Assembly (NCBI RefSeq): GCF_005280295.1
Contig: NZ_CP040020.1
Span: 62,001-126,000 of the forward strand
Origin: Brevibacterium sp. CS2
GTDB taxonomy: Bacteria > Actinomycetota > Actinomycetes > Actinomycetales > Brevibacteriaceae
Direction of reading: 5' to 3'
Length of the DNA: 64,000 nt
How positions within the stretch are numbered: the stretch's first letter is position 1; each line of letters starts with the position of its first letter. A program made the position numbers and the translations under genes. Positions 1 through 8,532 of this stretch are shown one piece after another. A model generated the notes under the pieces. That model was given only the letters and a program-made list of their open reading frames with translations. It was not told the DNA's origin and did not search any database.

Positions 1-558
1 GGACCCGCGGTTCTGCAGCCCGAGCACCGAGTACTCGAGACCGAGTCCGCCGCCGGAGCGCTCCTCGAGATAGGCGTTGACCCCGGCGGCGTAGGCCTCG
101 TAGTACCCGCGCTCCTCGGCGGGCAGTGCGGCGACCTCGGCCTGTGCGGTGCGGTGCCAGCCGAGTGTGCGGAGGAAGGTGTCGGTGGGGACCTGGGACT
201 CGCCGAACAGCTCGGAGAGCCGGGCGCTCGTCATGTGCCGGCGGAAGTCCATCTCCCAGAAGCGGTCCTGGGCGTGGACGAAGCCCTGCGCGAACAGCAG
301 GTCGTCGGCGCGGGCGGCGGTGATCGTGGGGACGCCGCGGGCATCGCGCTGCACGGTCACCGTCTCCTGGAGGCCCGGCACCTCGAGGGTGCCGTCGGTC
401 TGCGGGAAGGCCCGCACCACCGACCAGGCGGCGACCCCGCTGAGCACGAGGACGAGGACGAGCAGCGCGGCGAGGACGAGCATGAGGATCCGCCGCAGGC
501 GTCCACGGCGCCGGCGCGCAGCAGGGCGAACGTCGGTGCGCGAGGGGCTGCGGGGCAT
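1..558 (-). CDS. Penicillin acylase family protein (N-terminal part, runs off window)
   Basis: An uninterrupted minus-strand frame of 186 codons starts at an ATG (558) preceded by AGGAG and runs off the left edge. The first ~20 residues are Arg-rich and are followed by one long hydrophobic segment (LMLVLAALLVLVLVLSG), so the protein is probably membrane-anchored or secreted. Next come features of the penicillin acylase / Ntn-hydrolase family alpha subunit: VQRDARGVPTI, then FAQGFVHAQDRFWEMD and a stretch ending SARLSELFG. The catalytic Ser that becomes the beta-subunit N-terminus lies outside the window. Family members hydrolyse amide bonds of penicillins, acyl-homoserine lactones or related N-acyl compounds; the substrate cannot be inferred here. 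It lies downstream of rplQ on the same strand, separated by a strong hairpin, so it is probably a separate transcript. Confidence 0.85.
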   Translation of the reverse strand, partial: MPRSPSRTDVRPAARRRRGRLRRILMLVLAALLVLVLVLSGVAAWSVVRAFPQTDGTLEVPGLQETVTVQRDARGVPTITAARADDLLFAQGFVHAQDRFWEMDFRRHMTSARLSELFGESQVPTDTFLRTLGWHRTAQAEVAALPAEERGYYEAYAAGVNAYLEERSGGGLGLEYSVLGLQNRGS

Positions 559-688
559 CGGGGATCTCCTGTCCTCGGTTGCCCCGAGCCTATCCCGGAT
601 CCGCCATGCCGCCCCGGGTCAGCGGCGCGCCACAGCGTCGCGGACTGCCGCACCGCCGCACGGGAGCGCGGATCCCCGGGGAGGACGA

Positions 689-725
689 CGACGGCGGTGC
701 GTGCACTCGGCACGCACCGCCGTCG
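689..725 (-). terminator. Terminator-like hairpin after rplQ
   Basis: Perfect 16-bp inverted repeat (689-704 with 710-725) around a 5-nt loop, 36 bases beyond the rplQ stop. No T-run follows, as is common in high-GC actinobacteria. It probably ends the infA-rpmJ-rpsM-rpsK-rpoA-rplQ transcript and insulates the penicillin acylase gene. Confidence 0.75.
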
Positions 726-760
726 GGGCGATCGTCGATCCGCGGGAGCGGATCAGCAGG

Positions 761-1327
761 TCACTTGTCCTCGGACTTCTCCTCGGCTGACTCCGCCTCG
801 GCCATCTCGTCCTCGGAATCGGACTCGGTGGTGACGTCCGGCTCGGTCGCCGGAGTCTCCTCGGTCGACTCCGCGTCCTTCGAGCCGGTGTCCTGGGACT
901 CCTCGGCCTTGGGCGCGGCCGCGGCGGTGGCCGCCTCGGCCTCCTTGACGGTCGCCTGCTTGGGCGAGTACGCCTCGAGGACGAGCTCGATCACGGCCAT
1001 CGGGGCGTTGTCGCCCTTGCGGGGGCCGATCTTGGTGATGCGGGTGTAGCCGCCCGGACGCTCGGCCACGGCCGGAGCGATCGAGGTGAACAGCTCGTGC
1101 ACGATCGACTTGTCGGCGATCTGGCCGAGCACGCGGCGGCGTGCGGCCAGGTCTCCGCGCTTGGCGAAGGTGATGAGGCGCTCCGCGACGGGACGGAGGC
1201 GCTTGGCCTTCGTCACGGTCGTGGTGATCGACTTGTGCTCGAACAGCTGGGACGCCATGTTGTTCAGCAGCATCCGCTCGTGCGCCGGGGAGCCGCCGAG
1301 GCGGGGACCCTTGGTGGGCGTAGGCAT
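761..1327 (-). CDS. rplQ: 50S ribosomal protein bL17
   Basis: 188 residues. The first ~120 are canonical bL17 ([20 protein letters not shown], then [21 protein letters not shown]), a large-subunit protein near the exit tunnel. The remaining ~65 residues form an Ala/Glu/Asp/Ser-rich acidic tail ending EEKSEDK; long low-complexity tails on bL17 are frequent in Actinomycetota. Last gene of the alpha operon, 20 bases after rpoA, with GGAGATAA as ribosome-binding site before its ATG. Identity is certain; any function of the acidic tail is unknown. Confidence 0.98.
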   Translation of the reverse strand: MPTPTKGPRLGGSPAHERMLLNNMASQLFEHKSITTTVTKAKRLRPVAERLITFAKRGDLAARRRVLGQIADKSIVHELFTSIAPAVAERPGGYTRITKIGPRKGDNAPMAVIELVLEAYSPKQATVKEAEAATAAAAPKAEESQDTGSKDAESTEETPATEPDVTTESDSEDEMAEAESAEEKSEDK

Positions 1328-1347
1328 GATTTATCTCCTTGGAATTC

Positions 1348-2346
1348 TTAGAACTGCTCGTCCTCGACGAAGGACACGTCCTCGCCGTCGACCGGGCTCT
1401 CGTAGCCGGCGGGGCTGTCCTTGAGGCTCAGGCCGAGCTCGCTGAGCTTCTGCTTGACCTCGTCGATCGACTTCGAACCGAAGTTGCGGATGTCCATGAG
1501 GTCGGTCTCGCTGCGACCGACGAGCTCGCCCACGGTGTGGATCCCCTCGCGCTTGAGGCAGTTGTACGAGCGGACGGTGAGATCGAGATCCTCGATCGCC
1601 AGGGCGAGGTCGGCGGCGAGGGCGGCATCGACCGGCGACGGTCCGATGTCGATGCCCTCGGCCTCGACGTTGAGCTCACGGGCCAGCCCGAACAGCTCGA
1701 CGAGGGTCTTGCCGGCCGAGGCCACGGCATCACGCGGGGTGATGGAGGGCTTCGTCTCGACGTCGACGACGAGGCGGTCGAAGTCCGTGCGCTGCTCGAC
1801 ACGGGTGGCCTCGACCTTGTAGGTGACCTTGAGCACCGGCGAGTAGATCGAGTCGACCGGGATCCGGCCGATCTCGGCGTCGGCGTTCTTGTTCTGCGCC
1901 GAGGACACGTAGCCGCGACCGCGCTCGATCGTGAGCTCCATGTCGAGGCGGCCGTCCTCGTTGAGGGTGGCGATGAACAGTTCCGGGTTGTGGATCTCCA
2001 CTCCGGCGGGGGCGGAGATGTCCTCGGCGGTGACGGCGCCGGGACCCTGCTTGCGCAGGTAGGCCACGACGGGCTCGTCGAACTCCGAGGAGACCACGAG
2101 GGACTTGAGGTTGAGGATGAACTCGGTGACATCCTCCTTCACGCCCGGGACCGTGGTGAACTCGTGAAGCACACCATCGACCCGGATGCTCGTGACGGCG
2201 GCACCGGGAATGGAGGACAGCAGGGTTCGCCGCAGCGAGTTGCCGAGGGTGTAGCCGAAGCCCGGTTCGAGCGGTTCGATGACGAACCGCGACCGGTAGG
2301 TGTCTACAGCCTCTTCCGTGAGCGTGGGACGCTGTGCAATCAGCAC
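1348..2346 (-). CDS. rpoA: DNA-directed RNA polymerase subunit alpha
   Basis: 332 residues from a GTG start at 2346 preceded by GAAAGGAAG; the open frame extends 16 codons further upstream but that part is unlike the family. The N-terminal assembly domain begins [14 protein letters not shown] and contains the dimerisation motif [18 protein letters not shown] linker near residue 235 leads to the C-terminal domain that contacts UP elements and activators ([16 protein letters not shown], then [17 protein letters not shown]). It is the scaffold for RNA polymerase assembly. It directly follows rpsK; rpsD, which sits between rpsK and rpoA in many actinobacteria, is absent here. Confidence 0.98.
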   Translation of the reverse strand: MLIAQRPTLTEEAVDTYRSRFVIEPLEPGFGYTLGNSLRRTLLSSIPGAAVTSIRVDGVLHEFTTVPGVKEDVTEFILNLKSLVVSSEFDEPVVAYLRKQGPGAVTAEDISAPAGVEIHNPELFIATLNEDGRLDMELTIERGRGYVSSAQNKNADAEIGRIPVDSIYSPVLKVTYKVEATRVEQRTDFDRLVVDVETKPSITPRDAVASAGKTLVELFGLARELNVEAEGIDIGPSPVDAALAADLALAIEDLDLTVRSYNCLKREGIHTVGELVGRSETDLMDIRNFGSKSIDEVKQKLSELGLSLKDSPAGYESPVDGEDVSFVEDEQF

Positions 2347-2493
2347 GTGGGCTTCCTTTCGGCGAGCATCCGCTATATGACGCTCGCAATGCACTTGAGA
2401 GTATCGCTACTCGTGACGCTTGCGGTGGTGGGTGGCCCGGCGTCCGATCGCAGCGGACCCGTGGGGTCCGCCGGATCGTCCGGCCGGTCCGGG

Positions 2494-2901
2494 TCAGCCG
2501 CGCCGGCGCTTGGGCGGGCGGCAGCCGTTGTGCGGCGTCGGGGTGACGTCCTGGATGGTGCCCAGCTCGAGGCCGGCGGCCTGGAGGGAGCGGATCGCGG
2601 TCTCGCGTCCGGAGCCCGGGCCCTTGACGAACACGTCGACCTTCTTGAGGCCGTGCTCCTGGGCGCGGCGGGCGGCGGACTCCGCGGCCATCTGCGCAGC
2701 GTACGGGGTGGACTTGCGGGAGCCCTTGAAGCCGACCTCACCGGAGGAAGCCCATGAGATCACGGCTCCGGTCGGGTCGGTGATCGACACGATCGTGTTG
2801 TTGAACGTCGACTTGATGTGGGCCTGGCCGTTGACGACGTTCTTCTTGTCCTTGCGGCGGGTCTTGCGGGCAGCGGAGGCTGCGCGTGTCTTGGGAGGCA
2901 T
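2494..2901 (-). CDS. rpsK: 30S ribosomal protein uS11
   Basis: 135 residues with the canonical uS11 core: [26 protein letters not shown]-type glycine-rich turn, [13 protein letters not shown] and the C-terminal [16 protein letters not shown]. The protein sits in the 30S platform and contacts the Shine-Dalgarno helix. ATG at 2901 follows a GAGAA-type ribosome-binding site. It is 35 bases downstream of rpsM and 147 bases upstream of rpoA; that gap is where rpsD would usually be, but it is too short to hold it. Confidence 0.98.
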   Translation of the reverse strand: MPPKTRAASAARKTRRKDKKNVVNGQAHIKSTFNNTIVSITDPTGAVISWASSGEVGFKGSRKSTPYAAQMAAESAARRAQEHGLKKVDVFVKGPGSGRETAIRSLQAAGLELGTIQDVTPTPHNGCRPPKRRRG

Positions 2902-2936
2902 AAGTGTGGATTCTCCTGATTCGAAGGCTGGAGGGC

Positions 2937-3305
2937 TTACTTCTTCTTACCGGCCACCGTGCGCTTGGGGCCCTTGCGGGTGCGCGCATTGGTCTTGGTG
3001 CGCTGGCCGCGGACGGGGAGTCCCCGGCGGTGGCGCAGGCCTTCGTAGCTGCCGATCTCGACCTTGCGGCGAATGTCGGCGGCGACCTCGCGACGGAGGT
3101 CGCCCTCTACCTTGAATGTGCCTTCGATGTAGTCGCGCAGCTGCACGAGCTCGGCATCGGACAGATCTTTCACGCGGGTGTCCGGGTTGATCCCGGTCTC
3201 CGTCAGGGTCTGGCTCGCACGAGTGCGGCCCACACCGAAAATGTATGTCAGGGCGACTTCCACGCGCTTCTCACGCGGGAGGTCGACTCCGGCAAGACGT
3301 GCCAT
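2937..3305 (-). CDS. rpsM: 30S ribosomal protein uS13
   Basis: 122 residues, typical uS13: [20 protein letters not shown], the helix-hairpin-helix [31 protein letters not shown] and a Lys-rich tail. It lies in the 30S head and forms intersubunit bridges. A 181-base gap separates it from rpmJ, unusually long for this operon; the gap contains a 7-bp GC hairpin and a degenerate copy of the leader element found before rpsJ and rpsL, so rpsM may have extra transcriptional control. Confidence 0.98.
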   Translation of the reverse strand: MARLAGVDLPREKRVEVALTYIFGVGRTRASQTLTETGINPDTRVKDLSDAELVQLRDYIEGTFKVEGDLRREVAADIRRKVEIGSYEGLRHRRGLPVRGQRTKTNARTRKGPKRTVAGKKK

Positions 3306-3367
3306 TGTGTGTACTCCATGGGTTGTTCGGAGGTGCTTGCTCAGACCTGTCCGGTGCTCTCACCGGT

Positions 3368-3393
3368 CCGCGGCCTCCGAGCCGCGGGTGTCG
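3368..3393 (-). promoter_or_regulatory. Hairpin and CGACAC-type leader element in the rpmJ-rpsM gap
   Basis: Inverted repeat CCGCGGC (3368-3374) / GCCGCGG (3381-3387) around a 6-nt loop. Overlapping it on the minus strand is CGACACCCGCGGCTCGG (3377-3393), which resembles the CGACAC-CCCG-CTCGG element upstream of rpsJ and rpsL. Could be an attenuator, a processing site or chance. Confidence 0.35.
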
Positions 3394-3486
3394 TCCTGTG
3401 TCCAGGGGGCGAGGCCTGCTTGGGTGTGGTGCTCGCTGGCGCCGCGGGTGCGGCACAGCTGTGTCGATCTGCTCGAGGTGAGCGAA

Positions 3487-3600
3487 TCAGCCCTGACGCT
3501 GCTTGTGGCGCGGGTTGTCGCAGATCACCATGACGCGGCTGTTGCGCCGGATGACCTTGCACTTCTCACAGATCTTCTTGACGCTGGGCTTGACCTTCAT
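3487..3600 (-). CDS. rpmJ: 50S ribosomal protein bL36
   Basis: A 37-codon gene: it begins [18 protein letters not shown] and ends RHKQRQG. Zinc ligands Cys11, Cys14, Cys27 and His32 are all present, so this is the zinc-binding (C+) type of bL36. It binds 23S rRNA near the peptidyl-transferase base. The ATG at 3600 follows GAAGGA. Position between infA and rpsM is the standard order. Confidence 0.97.
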   Translation of the reverse strand: MKVKPSVKKICEKCKVIRRNSRVMVICDNPRHKQRQG

Positions 3601-3680
3601 CGTTAATCCTTCTTCTCACCGCGAAGACCCCGGGCCAGGACCCGGGGGCTGTGAGCGGCGAAAACTGTCGAAAAGACCGT

Positions 3681-3902
3681 TTACTTGTACCGGTAGACGA
3701 TACGTCCGCGGGACAGGTCGTAGGGAGACAGCTCCACCACGACGCGGTCCTCGGGGAGGATGCGGATGTAGTGCTGGCGCATCTTTCCGGAGATGTGCGC
3801 GAGCACCTTGTGCCCGTTGGTCAGCTCGACGCGGAACATGGCGTTCGGCAGAGCCTCCACAACAGAGCCCTCGATCTCAATGACCCCTTCTTTTTTGGCC
3901 AT
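3681..3902 (-). CDS. infA: Translation initiation factor IF-1
   Basis: 73 residues forming a single S1/OB fold: [20 protein letters not shown], then [20 protein letters not shown] and the C-terminal [12 protein letters not shown]-1 occupies the 30S A site during initiation. First gene of the infA-rpmJ-rpsM-rpsK-rpoA-rplQ group. In most actinobacteria map precedes infA directly; here about 3.8 kb with four other genes separates them, so infA needs its own promoter in the 222-base region 3903-4124, where I see no convincing -10/-35 pair. Confidence 0.98.
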   Translation of the reverse strand: MAKKEGVIEIEGSVVEALPNAMFRVELTNGHKVLAHISGKMRQHYIRILPEDRVVVELSPYDLSRGRIVYRYK

Positions 3903-4124
3903 ATCGTTCGTCAACCTCATCTTCCCGTGGCCGCAGGACGGCCACGCATCGTTCGTATCTCGGATCCTCTTCGGTCTCCCGGGCGGGTTCCGATTCGACC
4001 GGGATCTGCAGGTGGGGAATCCACCGCCGGCGGGCCTCCGTGCGCTAAGCTCGGGTGCGACACGGCGGGTTCTTTCCTTGCCCATAACAGACCAGTGAAC
4101 TACTCTACCGGAATCGGGTCGCGC

Positions 4125-5207
4125 ATGCCAACCGAGCGTCGTCGCGTCCGTCGGCCCCGCTCCGTGCGGGCGCGCCGGGCCGAGGATCTCCGTCTGCTCC
4201 GCACGCTGCTCGCCGTCGACCCGCTCCCCCGCGCCGACCTCGGCGCCCTGTCCGCCGAGCTCCGTCCCGCCCGCGGCCGCTCCTCCTCCCTGACGGGGCG
4301 CCTCCGCAGCCGCCTGCGCATCGACGACCGGCGCGGCCCCCGGCTCCTCGCCGCCGCCCACGACCTCTCCGCCGCCGAGGTGGCCCGCGCCCTCAACACC
4401 GTGCCGGCGCTCGAACCGGTGCCGCGCGGGCCGGCCCGCTGGGTCCCCGTGCCGCTGCGCGGCCTCACCGCCCCCGGGTCCGCCGCTGCGCGGCCGGCGG
4501 AGGGGGAACGGAACCGGCCCGTCCGACCGCTCTCGATCCGGCAGGGACGTCTGAGCGACTGCTGGTTCATCGCAGTGCTCGCCGCCTGCGAGCACATGCG
4601 CCCCGGATTCACCGCCTCGCTCGTCCGTCCCACCGACAACGGGCTCGTCGAGGTGCGGCTCCACACGCCGGGGGCCCGCTGGGTGACGCTCAGCCCCCGC
4701 GTGCCCGCCGCGCACCGCGCCGGGGACCGCCGGTTGCGACCGAACGCCGCCTCGCTCGTGGAGAAGGCGGCCGCACTGACCTACGGGCGCGGCTCCTACC
4801 GGCGGATCCAGGGGGACTTCGCCGGCGTCGCGCTCGGGCTCCTCACCGGCCGGTGGTGCCCGGCCCGGCCGGTCCCGCTGCGCCTGTCGCGGATCGAGCA
4901 CTGGCTCGCGGCCGGACGTCCGGTCGTCGCCTCGACGCTCGTGCGACCCGGCGGATCGTTCCGGGTGCCGCGGGAGGACGACCCGCACCGCTCGGTCGCC
5001 GTCATGGACGGCCACGTCTACGTGGTGCGGCGGGTCGCCCGGCTGAGCGAGGACGGCTCACCCGACCCGCACGAGCCGCTGCGGGTCCATGTGCACAATC
5101 CGCTCGGCGGCACCGAGGGCGAACCCCGGCGCACCGATCTGTTCCTCTCCGCGGCCCAGCTCCGCCGCACGTTCATCAGCGTCAATGTCGGCCCCCGCCT
5201 GCGCTGA
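4125..5207 (+). CDS. Calpain-like cysteine protease (peptidase family C2)
   Basis: 360 residues from ATG 4125; an in-frame GTG at 4095 is an alternative, neither having a strong ribosome-binding site. The first ~130 residues are Arg/Ala/Pro-rich with no known domain. The catalytic core follows: [17 protein letters not shown] (Cys146 as nucleophile, Gln140 for the oxyanion hole), GHVYVVRRV (His297) and HVHNPLGG (Asn325), the Cys-His-Asn triad order of calpains. No signal peptide or membrane helix is evident, so it is probably cytoplasmic. Calpain-type proteases are rare in bacteria and their roles are unknown. It is divergent from infA and 31 bases upstream of the PatB-type gene; it interrupts the usual map-infA linkage. 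Confidence 0.8.
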   Translation: MPTERRRVRRPRSVRARRAEDLRLLRTLLAVDPLPRADLGALSAELRPARGRSSSLTGRLRSRLRIDDRRGPRLLAAAHDLSAAEVARALNTVPALEPVPRGPARWVPVPLRGLTAPGSAAARPAEGERNRPVRPLSIRQGRLSDCWFIAVLAACEHMRPGFTASLVRPTDNGLVEVRLHTPGARWVTLSPRVPAAHRAGDRRLRPNAASLVEKAAALTYGRGSYRRIQGDFAGVALGLLTGRWCPARPVPLRLSRIEHWLAAGRPVVASTLVRPGGSFRVPREDDPHRSVAVMDGHVYVVRRVARLSEDGSPDPHEPLRVHVHNPLGGTEGEPRRTDLFLSAAQLRRTFISVNVGPRLR

Positions 5208-5226
5208 GGCCCCGCCGACCGAGCGG

Positions 5227-5232
5227 TACCGT
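5227..5232 (+). promoter_or_regulatory. Possible -10 box (TACCGT) for a leaderless patB transcript
   Basis: TACCGT fits the TAnnnT actinobacterial -10 pattern and ends 6 bases before the ATG, the geometry of leaderless genes. GGAGG also lies here, but only 1 base from the ATG, too close for a normal ribosome-binding site. No clear -35 box. Confidence 0.35.
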
Positions 5233-5238
5233 GGAGGC

Positions 5239-6417
5239 ATGACGATTCCCGAGTACACCCCGGACCAGCTCCGCGCCCGCGGCGGCCTCAAGTGGACCGC
5301 GATCCCCGAGACCCTGGGCGCCTTCATCGCCGAGGCCGACTTCGGCACCGCCCCGGCCGTGCACTCGGCCCTCGCCGAGCTCACCGAGAAGGAGCTCTTC
5401 ACCTACACGCCGCCGGCGATGCTCCGGGATCTCCGCGAGGCCACCGCCGAGCACTGCGCACGGAGCTTCGGCTGGGACATCGCCCCCGCACAGGTCGCCG
5501 CGGTGCCCGATGTCATCACCGCGTACCGCGCGATGATCGACCTGTTCACCGCACCGGGCACCCCGGTCGTCCTCATGACCCCGGCGTACATGCCGTTCTT
5601 CAAGGTGCCGCCGCTGTGCGGACGCGAGATCCGCGAGGTGCCGATGATCCGCACCGCCGACGGCTGGGACGTCGACGGGCCCGCCCTCCAGTCCGCGCTC
5701 GCCGGCGGCGGGCTGCTCGTCCTCTGCAATCCCCACAACCCGATCGGCAACGTCTACGAGCGCACCGAGCTCGAGGCCATCAGCCGGATCGTCGAGGCCA
5801 CGGGGTCCCGGGTGTTCGCCGACGAGATCCATGCCCCGCTCGTCTTCCCGGGCGCCCGCCACATCCCCTACGCCACGGTGTCCGAGGCTGCCGGAGAGCA
5901 CTCGATCACCGCGCTGTCGGCCTCCAAGGCGTTCAACATCCCGGGCCTCAAGTGCGCGCAGATGGTGTTCACGAACCGCGTCGACGCCGCCCGGTTCGCC
6001 GAGCTCGGCGAGTTCGTCGCGCACTCGACGGCGAGCCCCGGCATCGTCGCGACGACCGCGGCCTACCGGGAGGGTGGGGACTGGCTGGCGGAGCTGCTGG
6101 CCTACCTCGACGACAACCGCGCAGCGCTCGCTGCCCTCCTCGCCGAGCGGCTGCCGGAAGCGGGACACCTGCCGTCCGCCGGGAGCTACATCGCCTGGGT
6201 TGACCTGCGGGCCTACGACCTCGGCGAGGACCCCGCCCGGTTCCTCCGCGAGTCCGCCGGGATCGCGCTGACGAACGGCCGCGAGTGCGGTGAGGCCGGC
6301 GCCGGGCACGTGCGCATCAACACCGCGACCCCGCGGGCGGTCCTCACGGAGATCGTCGAACGGATGGCCGAGGCGATCGACGGTCGGCAGGAGGCGCCTG
6401 CGGATCCCACTCGATGA
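5239..6417 (+). CDS. MalY/PatB-family PLP-dependent C-S lyase / aminotransferase
   Basis: 392 residues, fold-type I PLP enzyme. Visible motifs: early LKWTAIPE, the cofactor-ring loop CNPHNPIGNVY (~163-173), FADEIHAPLVFPG (~193-205) and SASKAFNIPGLK, in which Lys230 should form the Schiff base. This set is characteristic of the MalY/PatB group, usually cystathionine beta-lyases that split C-S bonds to give homocysteine or thiol, pyruvate and ammonia; some act as aminotransferases. Soluble. Its last 74 bases overlap the 3' end of the convergent PaaX-like gene, so the two transcripts would be antisense to each other there. Confidence 0.85.
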   Translation: MTIPEYTPDQLRARGGLKWTAIPETLGAFIAEADFGTAPAVHSALAELTEKELFTYTPPAMLRDLREATAEHCARSFGWDIAPAQVAAVPDVITAYRAMIDLFTAPGTPVVLMTPAYMPFFKVPPLCGREIREVPMIRTADGWDVDGPALQSALAGGGLLVLCNPHNPIGNVYERTELEAISRIVEATGSRVFADEIHAPLVFPGARHIPYATVSEAAGEHSITALSASKAFNIPGLKCAQMVFTNRVDAARFAELGEFVAHSTASPGIVATTAAYREGGDWLAELLAYLDDNRAALAALLAERLPEAGHLPSAGSYIAWVDLRAYDLGEDPARFLRESAGIALTNGRECGEAGAGHVRINTATPRAVLTEIVERMAEAIDGRQEAPADPTR

Positions 6418-7228
6418 GGTCCGCATTCGGCAGCGCCTGCACCCGGCTCAGCACGGCGGGGCCGAACGCTGCCCAGTAGTACTCGTTGAGCGTGCTCATG
6501 CAGTGGCCCAGCCGGGTGTGGATGTCGAGGCCGGGGGCGAGGTCTGCCGGCAGGACCGGTGCGCTCATGAGCTCGCCGGAGACTGCATAGTAGAGATCGA
6601 AGTAATCGACCAGGCCGAGTTCGGAGCCGCCGAGTGCTGCGGCGACCCGCGCCTCGGCATCGCCGATCATGCTTCGCAGCGCGGCGATCCCGAATGCCCG
6701 GTCGGCCCATCGCCGGGCCTGGTCCATGTCTTCGGGCACGAGGGAGCAGAACTCGAGCCAGGCCCTGCCTTCGACCCCGATGTCCGCACCGACCTCAGCC
6801 CGGAACCCGGCGACCGCCTCGGTGAGAGCGATGAGCACTCCCGGCCGGAGCGGCCGGTAGCCGGATCTCCGTGCAAGGTAGAGCACGCGGTCACGATCGG
6901 AGCGACGAGCCTCGGGGATCGACAGGACGACGGCGGCGAACGCCCCGGAGAACTCCGTGTGCTCCACCCGCCCGGCGAGCCGCCCATAGCTCGGACGCAG
7001 GGCCTCGGCGAGGCGGTACACGGCGATCCTTCCCACCTGGGACCGGTGCAGCAGACCGCGTGAGACGAGGCGCACGACCTGGTTGCGAGCAGCGGATTCG
7101 CTGTAGCCGTGGAGAGCGAGGACCGAGGTGATCACCGGCCCCGGCACTGCGCTCGCCCCGAGCGAGCCGAACACGGAGACCACGTCGAAACCACCGCGGG
7201 TGATGCGGTAGCGGTGCTGATCCGTCAC
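6344..7228 (-). CDS. PaaX-family transcriptional regulator
   Basis: 294 residues from a GTG start (7228) with GGAG 8 bases upstream. The N-terminal ~75 residues form a winged helix (SESAARNQVVRLVSRGLLHR followed by a YRL wing), the PaaX N-domain. The central segment RDRVLYLARRSGYRPLRPGV has the R-x(n)-GF/Y-x-x-L-x-PGV signature of the PaaX Cas2-like fold, and a helical C-terminal domain follows. PaaX repressors respond to phenylacetyl-CoA or other acyl-CoA ligands; the ligand here is unknown. Its 3' end overlaps the convergent PLP-enzyme gene by 74 bases. It is divergent from the small membrane protein gene, a likely target. Confidence 0.82.
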   Translation of the reverse strand: MTDQHRYRITRGGFDVVSVFGSLGASAVPGPVITSVLALHGYSESAARNQVVRLVSRGLLHRSQVGRIAVYRLAEALRPSYGRLAGRVEHTEFSGAFAAVVLSIPEARRSDRDRVLYLARRSGYRPLRPGVLIALTEAVAGFRAEVGADIGVEGRAWLEFCSLVPEDMDQARRWADRAFGIAALRSMIGDAEARVAAALGGSELGLVDYFDLYYAVSGELMSAPVLPADLAPGLDIHTRLGHCMSTLNEYYWAAFGPAVLSRVQALPNADLIEWDPQAPPADRRSPRPSVRRSP

Positions 7229-7252
7229 TGTTCGTCTCCGTTTCGGGAGGAC

Positions 7253-7274
7253 GTGGCAAGGGGTGAACCGCCAC
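7253..7274. promoter_or_regulatory. Weak inverted repeat in the PaaX-gene/small-gene divergent region
   Basis: GTGGC (7253-7257) and GCCAC (7270-7274) with a 12-base spacer in the 89-base gap between the PaaX-like start and the small membrane gene. It could be an operator for the regulator, but five-base arms are expected by chance. Confidence 0.2.
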
Positions 7275-7317
7275 CATAGCGTGGACAGCGATACCCGTTG
7301 TCTCAGAAAGGTCCACC

Positions 7318-7584
7318 ATGTCCCAGTCCTTCGCAGCAGCGCTCGAGAGAGCTCGCGCTGCCCACAGCTTCTCCCTCGCCGCGGCCAGCGTGGCGGCCTC
7401 GCTCACCGTAGTCATCGCCTTCGCAGCATTCATGATCGTCGGTGCAGGCATCACCACCACCGCGACATGGATGTTCGCACTCGGTCTCCTGGCAGCAGGC
7501 GGGACCTATCTGGGAACCTTCCTGGGAGTCCGCGGGAAGATGAGGGAGGTGCCGGACACCCGGGCCGCTGCCGCACAGGTCTGA
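7318..7584 (+). CDS. Small two-helix membrane protein of unknown function
   Basis: 88 residues, ATG at 7318 preceded by AGAAAGG. Two hydrophobic segments (about residues 20-43 and 50-69) are separated by a short ITTTATW turn; the C-terminus is short and charged (VRGKMREVPDTRAAA). I do not recognise a family. Divergent from the PaaX-like regulator and followed by a strong hairpin, so it is monocistronic. It may be the main regulated target of that repressor, but this is inference from position only. Confidence 0.7.
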   Translation: MSQSFAAALERARAAHSFSLAAASVAASLTVVIAFAAFMIVGAGITTTATWMFALGLLAAGGTYLGTFLGVRGKMREVPDTRAAAAQV

Positions 7585-7636
7585 TCCGGGTGCGTCCACG
7601 TGACGCCCGCGCCCGCTTCACCGCTGGATACGACGA

Positions 7637-7664
7637 CGGCCGGAGTGCACACGCACTCCGGCCG
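7637..7664. terminator. Bidirectional terminator hairpin
   Basis: Perfect 12-bp inverted repeat (7637-7648 with 7653-7664) around a 4-nt loop ACAC, lying between the convergent small membrane gene (+) and map (-). Serves both strands. Confidence 0.75.
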
Positions 7665-7701
7665 GTCCGTTCGGCGGGCCCGGTGGCCCGCCGGTGCCGC
7701 G

Positions 7702-8532
7702 TCAGTCCTCGAGCGGCACCGGGGTCACGCCGTAGGCGGCGAGGCGCTCGGCCCCGCCGTCCTCGGCGGTGAGCACCCAGATCCCGCGCTCGTGGCGAGC
7801 CACTGTGTGCTCCCAGTGGGCGGCCCGCGCCCCGTCGACGGTGACGACGGTCCAGTCGTCGTCGAGGGTGCGCGAGGCGATGTCACCGGCGACGAGCATC
7901 GGCTCGATCGCCAGGCACAGCCCGGGCCGGATCTTCGGCCCCATGTTCCTGGCCCGGTAGTTGAGCACCTCGGGCTCCATGTGCATCTGCGTGCCGATGC
8001 CGTGCCCGGTGTAGTCCTCGAGCAGCCCGAGGTCCGGAGCCTCGGCCAGCGCGAACTCCTCGATCGCCGCACCGATCTCGCCGACCCGCTTGGCGCGGGC
8101 GAAGGCCGCGATGCCGGCCCACATCGATTCCTCGGTGATGTCGGAGAGACGCCGGTCGGCCGCACTCGCGTGCTCCCAGCCGCCGACGCAGAGGGTGAAG
8201 GCGGAGTCGCCGTGATAGCCGTCGACGATCGCTCCGCAGTCGATCGACACGAGATCGCCGGCCTCGAGGACGCGCGCGCCGGGGATGCCGTGGACGATCT
8301 CCTCGTTCACGGAGATGCAGGCCACAGCGGGGAACCCGTGATAGCCCTTGAAGTTCGAGCGCGCACCGGCCTCGGCGATGACGGCGGCCGCGGCTGCGTC
8401 GACCTCGGCGGTGGTGGCCCCGGGCACGGACGCGGCACGGGCGGCCGCGAGGGCCGCCCGTGTGACGAGACCGGCGCGGCGCATCGTGCGGATCTGCGCC
8501 TCGGTCTTGAGCTCCAGCTTGGAACCGAACAC
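7702..8532 (-). CDS. map: Type I methionine aminopeptidase
   Basis: 276 residues from a GTG that abuts the adk stop (TGA followed directly by GTG), implying translational coupling. It removes the initiator Met from nascent proteins. The five metal ligands are visible: SIDCG (Asp), GYHGDSA (Asp), GHGIG (His), AIEPM (Glu) and HWEHT (Glu). The EEIVHGIPG substrate loop is also present. No N-terminal zinc-finger or SH3-binding extension, so it is the short (class a) form. Last gene of secY-adk-map. In related genomes infA follows immediately; here a four-gene insertion intervenes. Confidence 0.97.
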   Translation of the reverse strand: MFGSKLELKTEAQIRTMRRAGLVTRAALAAARAASVPGATTAEVDAAAAAVIAEAGARSNFKGYHGFPAVACISVNEEIVHGIPGARVLEAGDLVSIDCGAIVDGYHGDSAFTLCVGGWEHASAADRRLSDITEESMWAGIAAFARAKRVGEIGAAIEEFALAEAPDLGLLEDYTGHGIGTQMHMEPEVLNYRARNMGPKIRPGLCLAIEPMLVAGDIASRTLDDDWTVVTVDGARAAHWEHTVARHERGIWVLTAEDGGAERLAAYGVTPVPLED

